Counted from the first letter of the stretch, positions 44,790 to 58,700 are shown. The stretch: 64,000 nt of DNA from Leptodactylus fallax (GCA_947044405.1 CAMRHE010000054.1:806001-870000), one strand, 5' to 3'. Notes: generated by a model from the letters alone, not told the origin. Made by a program: numbers and translations.

Positions 44790-46420
44790 CAGTACAGACC
44801 AAAAGTTTGGATACACCTTCTCATTCCAAGAGTTTTCTGTATTTTCATGACTATAAAAATTGTAGATTCACACTGAAGGCATCAAAACTATGAATTAACA
44901 CATGTGGAATTATATACTTAACAAAAAAGTGTGAAACAACTGAAAATATTTCTTACATTCTAGGTTCTTCAAAGTAGCCACCTTTTGCTTTGATTACTGC
45001 TTTGCACACTCTTGGCATTCTCTTGATGAGCTTCAAGAGGTAGTCACCTGAAATGGTTTTCACTTCAAAGGTGTGCCCTGTCAGGTTTAATAAGTGGGAT
45101 TTCTTGCCTTATAAATGGGGTTGGGACCATCAGTTGTGTTGTTCAGAAGTCAGGTGGATACACAGCTGATAGTCCTACTTAATGGAGTGTTAGAATTTGT
45201 ATTATGGCAAGAAAAAAGCAGCTAAGTAAAGAAAAATGAGTGGCCATCATTACTTTAAGAAATGAAGGTCAGTCAGTCCGAAAAATTGGGAAAACTTTGA
45301 AAGTGTCCCCAAGTGCAGTGGCCAAAACCATCAAGCACTACAAAGAAACTGGCTCACATGAGGACCGCCCCAGCAAAGGAAGACCAAGAGTCACCTCTGC
45401 TGCGGAGGATAAGGTTCATCCGAGTCACCAGCCTCAGAAATCGCAGCTTAACAGCAGCTCAGATTAGAGACCAGGTCAATGCCACACAGAGTTCTAGCAG
45501 CAGACCCATCTCTACAACAACTGTTAAGAGGAGACTGTATGCAGCAGGCCTTCATGGTAAAATAGCTGCTAGGAAACCACTGCTAAGGACAGGCAACAAG
45601 CAGAAGAGACTTGTTTGGGCTAAAGAACACAAGGAATGGACATTAGACCTATGGAAATCTGTGCTTTGGTCTGATGAGTCCAAATTTGAGATCTTTGGTT
45701 CCAACCACCATGTCTTTGTGCGATGCAGAAAAGGTGAACAAATGGACTCTACATGCCTGGTTCCCACCGTGAAGCATGGAGGAGGAGGTGTGATGGTGTG
45801 GGGGTGCTTTGCTGGTGACACTGTTGGGGATTTATTCAAAATTGAAGGAATACTGAACCAGCATGGTTACCACAGCATCTTGAAGCGGCATGCTATTCCA
45901 TCCGGTTTGCGTTTAGTTGGACCATCATTTATTTTTCAACAGGACAATGACCCCAAACACACCTCCAGACTGTGTAAGGGCTATTTGACCAAGAAGGAGA
46001 GTGATGGAGTGCTACGCCAGATGACCTGGCCTCCACAGTCACCAGACCTGAACCCAATCGAGATGGTTTGGGGTGAGCTGGACCGCAGAGTGAGGGCAAA
46101 AGGGCCAACAAGTGCTAAGCATCTCTGGGAACTCCTTCAAGACTGTTGGAAGAACATTTCAGGTGACTACCTCTTGAAGCTCATCAAGAGAATGCCAAGA
46201 GTGTGCAAAGCAGTAATCAAAGCAAAAGGTGGCTACTTTGAAGAACCTAGAATATAAGACATATTTTCAGTTGTTTCACACTTTTTTGTTAAGTATTAAA
46301 TTCCACATGTGTTAATTCATAGTTTTGATGCCTTCAGTGTGAATCTACAATGTTTACAGTCATGAAAATAGAGAAAACTCTTGGAATGAGAAGGTGTGTT
46401 CAAACTTTTGGTCTGTACTG
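44790..46420 (+). mobile_element. Tc1/mariner element, family C
   Basis: 1631 bp with CAGTACAGACCAAAAGTTTG at the left and the complement at the right, each flanked by TA. The inverted repeats are about 265 bp (to about 45055 and from 46155), so the right one includes the last ~34 codons and stop of the transposase. The transposase is nearly complete but carries two lesions. A second, truncated right end of the family is at 62086-62310. Confidence 0.94.
45204..46257 (+). pseudogene. Tc1 transposase, family C, two lesions
   Basis: Translation starts at ATG 45204 with MARKKQLSKE, then meets a TGA at 45237-45239. Past this the same frame gives a helix-turn-helix (VRKIGKTLKVSPSAVAKTI) and GRPR linker (SKGRPRVT) up to about 45412. 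There a net one-base shift moves the sequence into a second frame, open to 46257. That part has the rest of the DNA-binding domain, WSDESKFEIF with the first Asp, [10 protein letters not shown] with the second, and SPDLNPIEMVW with the Glu. With just one nonsense and one frameshift it is a fairly recent pseudogene. Confidence 0.9.
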
Positions 46421-46422
46421 TA

Positions 46423-47625
46423 TATGTCTTTTTACAACCTCCACAGACATTGAATATGACATCTATTGCAGCCTATAGGTTTCGACTGTACCTCTATATG
46501 CTTCTAATTTTATATTGGAACATGTAAAGAAATGTGCTATATAAATTCACAAAACTAGTAAATATGCTTCAGCTGCATTTGCTGCTTAAGGTATAACACC
46601 ATTTCAAGTTAACAAGATCATTATGAAGGTGTGTTAGAAACAATTTTCTATATTTATGTATTTTAAAGGAGAAGAAATAAGTTAATTGTGTATTTTGCTT
46701 CCATAGTGGAAGGTGACTGTTTATTTGAGTCAGCGTGAGAATAAACGTTTATCGGTTTTCTATTTCCATTCAAGTACACAATAAAATGTAATGGTTGTGA
46801 ATTGTAACCTTAGGTTTACAATGGCATATGGATCACCATAAGGCATATCTAATCCTCTCAGTTTTGTCATCATTATGACAGCCAAATTGTCATTGTGGCT
46901 AACTAAACAATAAAGCCATCTGTGAAGCTGCCGACCAAACAAGGGGGAAGTTTATCTTATTTGTTTCTTGATCAACACTCACTAAATATACAGTTTGCCT
47001 GCCTTGTTATGCAAAACATCAAAAACAACTTTGCCAAAAGCAGACAAACCAGTAACTACGGTAGATGTAATTATCTCACAGGTGCAGCAAAAATAAGAGC
47101 ACCAGTAACTGCGCATATTGATAGCACCTGCAATTTAAGGAACACTCTTTTTATAAGCATTGATCTATAAGTCAGCAGAATATAAGCAGACATTGGCTTT
47201 TTATGGTAAAATATATTTTATCTCTTTTAAGCATTTGTTTGAAAGTCACATACATTTTTATAGCTCATTTTGTCTATCATTGACTCAAACATCTATTCAA
47301 TGTGGACAAGGTGAGCAGAGGTAACAGTGGGAACGGACAATGCAATATTCATTAATTCCCAGCTGCAATTGAAAGACAAGGTCAAATGAGAAGAATAAAA
47401 TATTGTATATTAATGCTCTTTTAACATTCCAGGCAATACAGGGGCACTTGTACTGGAGTCATTGGTTATTCAGTTAAATTCATAGAATACTTTGATGTCT
47501 CACAACATTCAAAATTTGACACACTGCACATCCCCTGGTGATGACAGATAGCATATTTTATGATGTAGAACACTAGCACTTTTCTATAATGTGATAAAAA
47601 AATAGATAAGACACAAATAAAATAT
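46423..47625. other. Noncoding, nothing recognised
   Basis: About 1.2 kb of AT-rich sequence; no gene or element I can name. Confidence 0.45.
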
Positions 47626-47629
47626 TTGA

Positions 47630-47656
47630 CTATCTATCTATCTATCTATCTATCTA
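47630..47656. repeat. (CTAT)n microsatellite
   Basis: Six to seven CTAT units. Confidence 0.9.
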
Positions 47657-47829
47657 ATGAAAAGGGGAATTCACCAAATATTTGTAAAATTTAATCCTTT
47701 ATTCCATATTCCAATGGTAAAAACAACCACAGCAGTGGGAGGGAGGTGCAATTAACTGGCATCCAGGAAATGACTGTTTCCGCTTTCTAGCACTTCCTCT
47801 GGCCCCAGTACACACATTTTCTTATTTGG

Positions 47830-48600
47830 AGACTATTTATTATTTGTATTACAAGTGACATTCTACTGTGTAATATAACAGTAATAATATTACAATGTAC
47901 TGCAATACAGAAGTATTGCAGTAATAGACAAGTATTGCAGTAAGGGACAAAAAGGGATCATTGCACTCCATGTACATACAACCTAAGTGGAATAATTAAA
48001 GTAAAAAATAAATTTTTTACAAAGTAAATGAAAGTTTTATACAACTCAAATTCAACAACCCTTTCCCCATTTTACATATAAATATAAACAAAATAAAATA
48101 TATATATATATGTTAGGTATCCCCACATCCAAAATATTAAAATATTAAAGATTTCAAAACGTACTGGTAAAACGATAACAGAAATATAAAAATGTAACGG
48201 GATGATATATGGAGGTGATTACAATACTACAGCCAAAGGAGAAGGTTATTGAGTGAGTGAGAACTAGGATTCTAAAGAGGGCTACTGAGGGTGTAGTGGG
48301 CGGGCTAGCTAGGGAAACAGGGAGGGGAAGTGAGTGATAGAGGGAGGGGGAGTGAGTGAGAATGGGAGGAATAGTGAGTCAGCTCTAAGTGCAGCCCAAG
48401 GAATCATGGAAGTTTTAGGAAAGGCACAGAACAGGAAGATGCCAATGTAAACAAATGCAGAGGATGCCAAGAGCTCCCAGAGAACCCAGAAATTACTTAA
48501 AACACTGCTAAAGGTATTTGGGTGCATGTATTAACTTATTAATAGTACTAACAGACCTTTATTGAAAATGTATTTTTTGCCTGGAAAACCCCTTTAAGGG
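47830..48600. repeat. Unclassified interspersed repeat plus TTAA-type end
   Basis: Contains 'atgttaggtatccccacatc' (about 48110), shared with 52945 and, in complement, 7861. Also 'gtattgcagtaatag' blocks complementary in style to 8040-8060. The right end near 48585-48597 ('ggaaaacccctttaa') resembles the terminus of TTAA-flanked MITEs. The G-rich 'gagtgagtgag' tract at 48250-48370 is low complexity. Confidence 0.45.
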
Positions 48601-48849
48601 AAGAAAAAACAAAAATAAAAAAAAAAAAGAAAAAGAAAAAAAAGAAAATCACTTTCAACATAGTTCTATGTTGCTTCCCTTTATGCAGAACTACAGATAA
48701 GTCCACAATTATTTGATTATGAGTCTTATGACTCTTATTTCACATGAAATCAATTCAAAACAATATCATCAGTCAAACAATATCACCACATGTTAACAAA
48801 AGTCTTAAAAGGCTGCATTTCATCCTTCCACTCTGGGTGGTCACACATA
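48601..48849. other. A-rich low-complexity and noncoding sequence
   Basis: An A-rich run at 48605-48650, then nothing recognisable. Confidence 0.5.
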
Positions 48850-49780
<931 letters not shown>

Positions 49781-49863
49781 TAGATGTGAATAGCTTAGGT
49801 AGCATACCACATTCCAATAACTGATCAGGAAATGTTGTGTTTAGAAAAGCTGCTGTAGGCTAA

Positions 49864-50182
49864 GGCCCAATGTAGCGTCCCACAGCAAAAAAGCACTGTG
49901 GGAAAACCGCAGAGGTAACACATCACGTTTTTTCCTGCAGCGCTTTTCACAGAAAGTCCACCAGTATTTTCATAGGTATAACTGACATGCTGTGATTTCT
50001 AAAACCGCAACGGTTTTGTAAATCGCATCGGGTCCGCTCTGTGTATTTTTCCACAAAGTGGTGATGGGATTTGCTAGAATCCTATCCATTTTGCTGTGAC
50101 TGTAAAATGCTGTGTTTTTTTTTTTGTTTTGGCGTTCGTCGTGGGTAAACCGTGGCATTTATACCATGTGGGGGCCCTGGCC
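49864..50182. mobile_element. Harbinger-like MITE, TAA target duplication
   Basis: 319 bp flanked by TAA (49861-49863 and 50183-50185). Ends are GGCCCAATGTAGCGTCCCAC and '...ccatgtgggggccctggcc', imperfect inverted copies. The GGCC termini and TAA resemble the element at 26904. A related half-copy lies at 60345-60560. Confidence 0.65.
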
Positions 50183-50185
50183 TAA

Positions 50186-51600
50186 CTTGTGGGACACATA
50201 TCTGGACACAGTCAGGAAAGAAAAAATTAGGGTAGGACATATCTGTGGTGTGGAAAATTGACTAATATTGGCCTGATGTGGAGTGTTAAACACATATAGA
50301 CTAGCAGTATAGTGTTTGACAGTTGACTACTTAGTTATCAGAAAGGGTTCCAGACAGTAATATTTTGTGGAATACACTCCATAAATTTATATACTTAAAA
50401 TGTCAGTGGGCATTACTAAAATATAAAAATATAGTTCAGCATTTTTTATGCAGTTATATCAGATATCTGATGTACTGTATAAAATTAGATAGAGATTGAA
50501 GGAAAGAGAAAAGGTGCAGAAGGTAGAGAGAACAAGACATAACAAAGAACTGACAGAGTAATACAAATATTAAAAAAGAAAAAAAAAAGAAAATAAAGGT
50601 TGAAAGACAGGAAATGTGCAGAAAGTGAAGAAAGGAGAAAATGATAAGAGGTAGAGAGAGAGAGCAATGTTCATAAAGACAGAAGGACAGAGTCAGAGAC
50701 AAAACGAGAGTAATGGAAAGTATGCATTAGAAAGATAATGTTCGAGAAAACCAGGAGGTAAAATGTAAAAATACAGTAGTGACCAGAACAGAATGTTCTG
50801 TATGCACATTTTCTCTTGGCAGTGTAAATCTGTTTGTTAATAATACCTTTTCACATGTGGAAGTCGCGCAATCAAGATTTGTTTTGTTGGCATAAAAAAT
50901 GAAACAAAATACCTAAGCATAATTTTACATAGCTCATTTCTCTGATTTCTGTTTAGATTTCTGTTTTAGACATCAATGCTTGCTACCTCCAACACAATGC
51001 CTGAAAGTAACTATAGAATGTAGAATGCAGGTGTTATTTTTATAATAGGTTTATGTGATTGCTGTCTCACAAGGTCTCTGTATTACTGACAAGATTCATT
51101 TGAACTGTTCAGCATAAAATCTTCTAGACACATATATTATTTCAGCATTAAAAGAATATTCCTCTACACTGAAATTGAAATAATGGTTAACTAGTAAATG
51201 AAAATGTGTGGATGTGGATAAACTCAAGTTCATATGATCATTACCTTAGATGTGTCTCTTACAAACATTTTTACAAGAATTGCAAGAATTTTTAATTCTC
51301 AAATTAGACATGATAATCATATTTTGTACTTTACTTGCTATGCTTCTACTTTGTTTCACTGACCAGCCATCAACCCAGTTAGAGTCTACAGCTTCCCAAC
51401 CTATCAAAGTACTCTACTGTTCAGTCAGTTACAGCTGTCCTATGTGAAATGTCATGGTGCTTCAGCCAGTGCCAGCTATTAGTTGTCTGACTCTGATTTG
51501 TGTTCTGATTTTCTGGAATCTGTGATCCCTTGACCCCTAACTTTGGATCAATTTCCAGACTTTAGCTCAGATTGTTTACTCAACTCTAATTTTAGGACTT
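50186..51600. other. Noncoding; purine-rich tract
   Basis: No gene or element. 50480-50740 is a purine-rich (GA) low-complexity tract whose complement produces spurious phenylalanine/leucine/serine-rich open frames. Confidence 0.5.
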
Positions 51601-51605
51601 ACACT

Positions 51606-52190
51606 GATGAACAAAAGAGTAACAATGTTTTGAACTTTTGACTTTCAGGCTCCATATCTCACCATGCACTACAGCTTCAGACGTGAGACTACCATCACTT
51701 TGTAGACAAACATCTTGGCTATCTCATACATAAATTTGACTTGCACCTATATAGCATATAATTAGTTATGCAGATTCTTGTCATGTAACTGCATTGTTAT
51801 TGTTTTGATCCTAAAAATCAAAATTTTTATTTTTATGATTTTGTTAGTATTTTGTAAATCCACCTTTGCCTTTCAATACTGCCTGAATCCTTCGGGCATG
51901 CTCTCGATCAGATTCAAGTATATCTTGACTGAAATCTAATTCCAGGTCTTTTCTACACATTCCCAGTGTTGATGTATATGGGTCGACGCACTTGGGTATG
52001 AATACAGTTATTTATTCAACTCTACCCACAAGTGTTCCATTGGTTTGAGCTCTGGGAACTGTAGGGGCCAATCCAGCACTTCTACTTCATTGTCATTGAA
52101 CTATTTCTAATCTCGACGTTTGCTTCAGGTTGTTGTCTTGCTGGAACACTATGTTGTCCTTTTCATACCCATAGTACTACCTTAAAGATG
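51606..52190 (-). mobile_element. Decayed Tc1/mariner fragment, family E
   Basis: The left end 'actgatgaacaaaagagtaa' leads into 'aacttttgactttcaggctc' and, on the minus strand, C-terminal transposase remnants. 'cattggtttgagctctggga' and 'gttgttgtcttgctggaaca' are antisense versions of the SPDLNPIE and FQQDNA-type regions. The right part is missing. There is no open frame. Confidence 0.65.
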
Positions 52191-52199
52191 GAGGCCTCT

Positions 52200-52800
52200 A
52201 TACTGCAGAGCAGCTACCATAGCTACCATACATTACAGCGGAGACCCGGAGTTAATGCCTGTGATCAGTGTCTACTCTGATTGTGGGCATTGTTTAGCCT
52301 GACCCCTCTCCTTCCCACCAAAGTAGCACAACCGCCATAGCTACTGTACGTTAATGCCCGCCATCAGAGTGGACTCTGATCATGGGCATTGTTAAGTGTG
52401 ACCTCCCCCCCCCCACAGTTAGCACCACAGTCCCCAGGGCCAGTCCCAACCCCCTAGAGCTACTGTACTGGGTCCATGCTGTAATGTACAATGGAGACCC
52501 AGAGTTAATGCCCACGATCAGAGTACACTATGATTGCGGACATTGTTGACTGTGCCAGTCCATGACACCCCCAAATCCACCCCCAAAGCAGAGCAACTAT
52601 CCCCGGGGCCAGTCCCCATCGGCCCCATACCTTTCTCGTTGCAGGTCGGCTCCCGCGCGGCAAGTTCGCAGGAGCCAATCTGTTCCTTTGACAGCCGGGA
52701 GCCTTGTGAAGCTCCCAGGCCTGTCATAGGAATATTACTATTGAGGCTGGTCTATAATCTCCCATAGACTGCTATTAGTTGTATTGCAGTCTATGGGACG
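52200..52800. repeat. Imperfect tandem repeat, ~110-140 bp units
   Basis: Three units share 'gagacccggagttaatgcc' / 'gttaatgcccgccatcagag' / 'gagacccagagttaatgccc' (starting about 52242, 52352, 52493), each followed by 'ctctgattgtgggcattgtt'-like sequence. GC content is above the surroundings. A short palindrome ('cccatagact...agtctatggg') lies at about 52762-52798. Confidence 0.7.
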
Positions 52801-53222
52801 ACTGCAGGTTCAAGGCACCTAGGAGGGGTTAATAGTAGAAAAAAAAAAAAAATTCAAGTTAAAAAATATAAAAACAAACAAACAATAAGAGTTCAAGCCC
52901 CCCCCCCCACTTTCACTGGAATACATGTGAAACACATACACATTAGGTATCCCTATGTCCGAAAAAGCCTGCTCTACAAACTTTTTTTCCTCTATGTTGA
53001 ATACAGTAGCGGGAAAAATAAAAACAAAAGTGCCGAACTGCTGTTTTTTCGCTGTTTCACCTCTGATAAAAATTGAAATAAAAAGCGATCAAATGTGTGA
53101 TTGTTGTTCATGGAAAAAATTAAGACCTACCTTGAAAATAAGCCCTAGCCCTTTTTTCGGAGAAAAAAATAATATAAGACGCTGTTTTATTTTCGGAGAA
53201 ACAAGATATATGGGTTCTGTAT
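52801..53222. repeat. Unclassified interspersed repeat with 'aaaataagccctag' block
   Basis: 'cacattaggtatccctatgt' links it to 48110 and 7861. Near 53125-53210 the 'gacctaccttgaaaataagc' and 'ttattttcggagaaac' blocks resemble a widespread vertebrate repeat. No coding region is present. Confidence 0.5.
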
Positions 53223-53661
53223 GACTCTATTTGGGCACCATATCGCTCTTCCTGAGCAATGAATTCAGAATACTTGTATACACTGTCATCTTGGAGGTAT
53301 ATTTTATTCTATTGTTCATCTAATTTTTTTACCTCCATTCCTATATAGGCAAATTATATCTAATGTATTTATTTTCAGTTAGAGACCCACTATACAGAGG
53401 TCACCATTAAATGGCAGATTTATTAAAATGATCAAAAAGCAAAACCATCTTAGTTGCTCATAGGAACCAATCAAAGCTTTCATTTTGTATTTTACCCCTG
53501 GGAAATAAAAGTTGCATTGTCATCAGTTGCTATGGGAAACTAAAATAGTAATTTTCTTTTAGACAGTTTAATCAATCTGCCCCACTAGTTCGGCTGGTTC
53601 TAATGAGATTGTGTATTTTTTATATACTGATTTATGTTAGTAGTTTCTCTACATGTTGCTA
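53223..53661. other. Noncoding, nothing recognised
   Basis: AT-rich spacer before the Tc1 element. Confidence 0.4.
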
Positions 53662-53663
53662 TA

Positions 53664-54970
53664 CAGTGGGGGAAAAAAGTATTTAGTCAGCCACCAATTG
53701 TAGTAATGGCACTATGGGGAAGACCAAAGAGCTGTGGAAAGACACCAGAAACAAAATTGTAGACCTTCACCAGGCTAGGAAGACTGAATCTGCAATAGGC
53801 AAGCAGCTTGGTGTGAACAAATCAACTGTGGGAGCAATAATTAGAACATGGAAGACATACAAGACCACCGATAATCTCCCTCAATCAGGGGCTCCATGCA
53901 GGATCTCACCCCGTGGGGTCAAAATGATCACAAGAACGGTGAACAAAAATCCCAGAACCACAGAGGGACCTAGTGAATGACCTGCAGAAAGCTGGAGCTA
54001 GCATAACAAAGGCTACCGTCAGTAACACACTATGCCGCCAGGGACTCAGATCCTGCAGTGCCAGATGTGTCCCCCTGCTTAAGCCAGTACATATCCGGGC
54101 CCATCTGAAGTTTGCTAGAGAGCATTTGGATGCTCCAGAAGAGTATTGGGAGAATGTCATATGGTCAGATGAAACCAAAGTAGAACTGTTTGGTAGAAAC
54201 ACAACTCATCGTGTTTGGAGGAGAGTGAATGCTGAGTTGCATCCAAAGAACACCATACCTACTGTGAAGCATGGGGTGGCAACATCATGCTTTGGGGCTG
54301 TTTATCTGCAAAGGGACCAGGACGACTGATTTGTGTACATGAAAGAATGAATGGGGCCATGTATCGTGAGATTTTGAGTGCAAACCTCCTTCTATCAGCA
54401 AGGGTATTGAAGATGAAACGTGGCTGGGTCTTTCAGCATGACAATGATCCCAAGCACACCTCCAGGGCAACGAAGGAGTGGCTTCGTAAGAAGCATTTCA
54501 AGGTCCTGGAGAGGCCTAGCCAGTCTTCAGATCTCAACCCCATAGAAAACCTTTGGAGGGAGTTGAAAGTCCGTGTTGCCCAGCGACAGCCCCAAAACAT
54601 CACTGCTCTAGAGGAGATCTGCATCGAGGAATGGGCCAACATACCAGCAACAGTGTGTGCCAACCTTGTGAAGACTTACAGAAAACTTTTGACCTCTGTC
54701 ATTGCCAACAAAGGATATATAACAAAGTATTGAGATGAACTTTTGTTATTGACCAAATACTTATTTTGCACCATAATTTGCAAATAAATTCTTTAAAAAG
54801 ACAATTCTTTAAATTCTTTAAATCAGACAATGTGATTTTCTGGATTTGTTTTCTCATGTTGCCTCTCATATTTGAGGTCTACCTATGATGTCAATTACAG
54901 GCCTCTCTCATCTTTTTAAGTGAGAGAACTTGCACAATTGGTGGCTGACTAAATACTTTTTTCCCCACTG
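53664..54970 (+). mobile_element. Tc1/mariner element, family B, defective copy
   Basis: 1307 bp flanked by TA, with the same termini as 35425-37023. After about 37 bp the left inverted repeat jumps to sequence near the transposase start, so most of the left terminal region and leader is deleted. The right inverted repeat is complete with a small insertion near 54797-54820 (a duplicated 'attctttaaa' tract). Confidence 0.94.
53714..54733 (+). pseudogene. Tc1 transposase, family B, two frameshifts
   Basis: Begins at ATG 53714 ([10 protein letters not shown]) and is very similar to the intact protein at 35784. Net losses of two bases near 53965 and one base near 54272 put the middle part (53973-54280) out of frame; the last part returns to the first frame. 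Asp (WSDETK), Asp ([10 protein letters not shown]) and Glu (NPIENLW) codons remain. Here the site reads SSDLNPIE, whereas the 35.8-kb copy has SPYLNPIE. Confidence 0.92.
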
Positions 54971-54972
54971 TA

Positions 54973-55795
54973 TATGTTGCTCTATACTGCACATTATATA
55001 ACAGATTCAAAAAATCTAAAGTAGAGAACCAAAGAGAACCTGACTCATTTAATAATGTTTCCTATATTTCTCATTTTTACCAGTCATGTGGCTAGATTGA
55101 TGTATATTTTGTGGAATCATCTGTCATGTACAATATACAGTTTATCTAATTTATGCACTCTTATTGCAAGAAAACAGTTGAATGTATTGGGAATACAATG
55201 TAGTTGTATTAACTATCAATTACTATAAAGTAACTTTCAGTCCCTTTACAAAAAATTTGAACTATGGTATATGTGGATAATAAGTGTATTGCTTAACATT
55301 TGCAAATCTGCGGTTAGCGCATATACATCATTTTAAAGATTTTCTCTGAGATATTAGCACATTTTGTGTATTGTACTTCAGTAATATATTATCTTTAACA
55401 GATTTTTTTTAGCTAACTGTTGGAAATTAGAATATCTTCCCTTCCAAAAACTGACTGTCATGGCATAGTCTACATCTTTATTTACAGAAATAACACCAAC
55501 ATAAAATTGAAATTCTCGCATATATAATTTTCGACTACTCTCTTCTAGCTGGAGAAAATGATCAGAGATAAATTAAAATTAATCTTTAAAAAGTCTCTTC
55601 TCCACTGACTCTCCAAAATGTGGATAACTTTTATTTGCTGTAAATCTCAAACCAGGTGAATCAATTCTATCATCTCTATAGATCTTTAAAAATTCTCTTT
55701 AAGTGTCCAAAATATAAATGACTTTGCTTTTCTGCAAATCTTAAATATGCCATAGCATGTGTAGGAAATCTCTAGCAGAGATGCATGGCGTAACA
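54973..55795. other. Noncoding, nothing recognised
   Basis: AT-rich sequence with no recognisable element. Confidence 0.45.
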
Positions 55796-56134
55796 TTAAA
55801 GAAAATCTTTCACCTCTCCTGGCATGTCTGTTTTAGTAAATACTTGCAGATCCTTAGAAAATAGAAACATTTTTAGAGCATCTCAGCATACTTCATTATC
55901 CATTTTGTCTTCCTTCTGTTATTCCTAAATTGACATCTAGTTGCTCTCATATCCCGACACAAACTTACACTGTTCACACAGGGCTGGAAACCCTGTACTG
56001 AAAATTAGAAGGGTAACACCCAGTTGTTTATTTATGGATGAATAACAGAATTTTACAAAAAAAGATACTACAGAATTGTTTGTTCAGAGAGACAGGTTTT
56101 TTTGATTTTCAAGGGAGCTGATTCTCTTTAACTT
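55796..56134. mobile_element. TTAA-flanked MITE
   Basis: TTAA plus 'agaaaatctttcacctctcc' at the left and 'gggagctgattctcttTAA' at the right, with end symmetry of the 'aaagggaatctgtcacc' type common in amphibian repeats. No coding region. Confidence 0.6.
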
Positions 56135-58430
56135 AGGAACTTGGACATTTTTAAAGCCTTGGCAGCTACAACAGCTATTTAAGGGGACTTAGGGGACTGC
56201 TATATGGCTAATAAAGTAGATGTTTTTAACCATTTGCCACACGTGTGAGGATTTTTGATTTGTGCAGGCAGAAGCATTGATGAAGTATATTGTGATACTG
56301 AGTATAACTGGTCCCCATCCCATGATGGTTGATCAAGTAAAAATATTGTAGTTATGCTGTTTTCTGTGTTACCACAGTTCCTTTGAATGTCAGCAATTGG
56401 GTGGGAACTACTTTGAATTTGCCTGTCTGTGGTGGTGGGGATTTATGAATTTTATCTAATTCAACTTCAACTATTAATATATGAAGTAAGGGCAATACAG
56501 TTCCTAGCTGTAAATCTGTGAACCTGGAACAGTACAGTATGCTGACTTGTCCTAATCTATTTTATATTTTTAAGGTTAATAAATATGTTAAATGATGACC
56601 TCGCAACATCATTAGAAACATTTATAAGTTTACTGAAGCCAAAAAATGATCTGCCAATATATCAAAATGTAAGTTGAATTTTAGCCAGGTAATCTCAACC
56701 CAGATGAGCAATGGAAGGTCAGAAGCCTCCAGAGTGCCTTATTACAGTTATAGAAATGCTTGACATTTTGACAAATTGTTTTGCTGAGAAGCACAGTTTT
56801 AAATTGAGCTTGAAACTGTCCTTGGCAATTGGAATGTTAACCTCTGTTAGTCTGTTTGTACATGGTCTAACATGACCACTTTTAAACTTGCATTATGTCT
56901 ACAGGAATAAGAAGAACATTGTTGAACAAAGCAATTTCAAGTAACACAAAGCAAATATTGTCCACCTGTCATGATTTCAAATACATAGCATGACACACTT
57001 TAATAAAATAGGCATGTCAGATTATATAACCTGGTGCTGTTTCTTACATAGTGCAAAGCCTACTCAAAAACCATTAATAAGTAACACATTTTTGAAAGTG
57101 TCTTAAGTGGTGTTGCCTACTGCTGGTTCTTTAGAAAGGTCCTTCACAAAAATCTGTGGGATACTGAAAATATCAGCAGGCTGAAATGTTGTTTAACTTA
57201 ATGTAGTTTTGGAGCTTTTTTATGCTTTTGATTGGTGTTGCTTACTGCTGTTTCTTTTGACTTTCTATCAGCCAGTTCTATAATACTCACATTTGATAGA
57301 CTTATTTGTCTATATCATGCTGAAAAAAGCAAACACTAAAGTTACAAATTATACATGACAAATATAAATATATAAATCACATATAACTTACCACTTTTTA
57401 CTATCTATTGCTAAATAACATTTAATTAAATTTGCTTTTTTAAATACATAATACTTTAAAACAGCACTAAGATATACAGTCCTATATGATGTATATAATA
57501 TACCGTACAATTTATCTACAACTACTACAAAATGTAGGAAGGTACACCAGTGTTCTATGCAAACATTATACATTTGTGTGCACATTGACAAAGGCAAATA
57601 ACTTATAAAACATTAACCATAAAGTCATGTCAATATGGCATTTTATCTATTTAGTGAAGGACTGCCTGTTTATGAATATAAACAGAAATATGGATGTGAC
57701 TAGACTTGAATGACACTTGACCAGACTTGACTAATACTTGTTTACTGCAGAATTACTGCAGGCTTTCTAAATGTTCCTGGGCAGTCCATACAAATAGGGT
57801 ACTGCATATGTAACCAGACTTAACTGATTTCAACTATAGTTAACTAATGTAATTTCTCTTGAAGCCAATTCAACAAAAGGCTTGAACGGCTGAAATCCTG
57901 CAGCCCCTCCCCACCCACCTGGGTGTTCATACATAGACACAAATAGTATAGTTAGCATGGGTCTGTATCATCTCGCAGGTAAATTTTGCTGATCATGCAC
58001 ATGGATTTCACTACAGCCAGTGTAAACATACAAATACCAAAGAAAAATGACCCAGCACTTCTTACTTGAGAAACAGTAATGCAATCTTTATTGGATTAAG
58101 AACATCCAGAACACTTGCTTAATCTGTGTATAGCCACTCTGCTGTGATGATTTTCAATTTATTGACTACAAATAAAGATTGGATTACTTATTTTTACTAA
58201 CTTTTCACAGGGCCATGTTGCATTTAGAAAGGTTGCCTAATTTTTGACACACTAAGAGGCAAAGGAAGACATTTTAAATTATTTGTAACTGTGATAACTT
58301 TATCTTGAAAGAAATTGTGTTCCTTTGTAAGATATTATATTTTATTACTAACAGTAATAAATATTACCATGATACTGATCTCTTTTTGTTGATTAAAAAA
58401 GGAGTTTTACCACAAACAACATTTATCCTC
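56135..58430. other. Long noncoding stretch, nothing recognised
   Basis: About 2.3 kb of AT-rich sequence with no gene, RNA or repeat that I can name. Confidence 0.45.
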
Positions 58431-58436
58431 TACACC

Positions 58437-58700
58437 AATATTGCCTTTTAGGTGGAGGGCTGATTGCTGGGACCCCTAATAATCATGAAAATGGGATCCA
58501 AAGTCTCTACCTTTGGAGTGGCAATTGCACATGCTTGCTGCCACTGTATTTAAGCATTTAGAAATCTGAAGATAGATAAGCATTGTATTTGGCTATCTTT
58601 GTCAGTCTCATTGGATTAAATAAAGTGGAACTCAGGATCACTTTCTCATGATTGTGGGGATCCCTGCAGTAAACCCCAACGATTAGACACTTATTGCTTT
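58437..58700. repeat. Interspersed repeat fragment (GGGACCCC type)
   Basis: 'ggctgattgctgggacccc' and, near 58660, 'tgtggggatccctgcagtaa' resemble the blocks at 33400 and 37850. A diverged fragment of the same MITE group. Confidence 0.45.

Noticed and set aside
50454..50702. Minus-strand ORF rich in Leu, Ser and Phe
   Set aside because: It is the complement of a purine-rich low-complexity tract.
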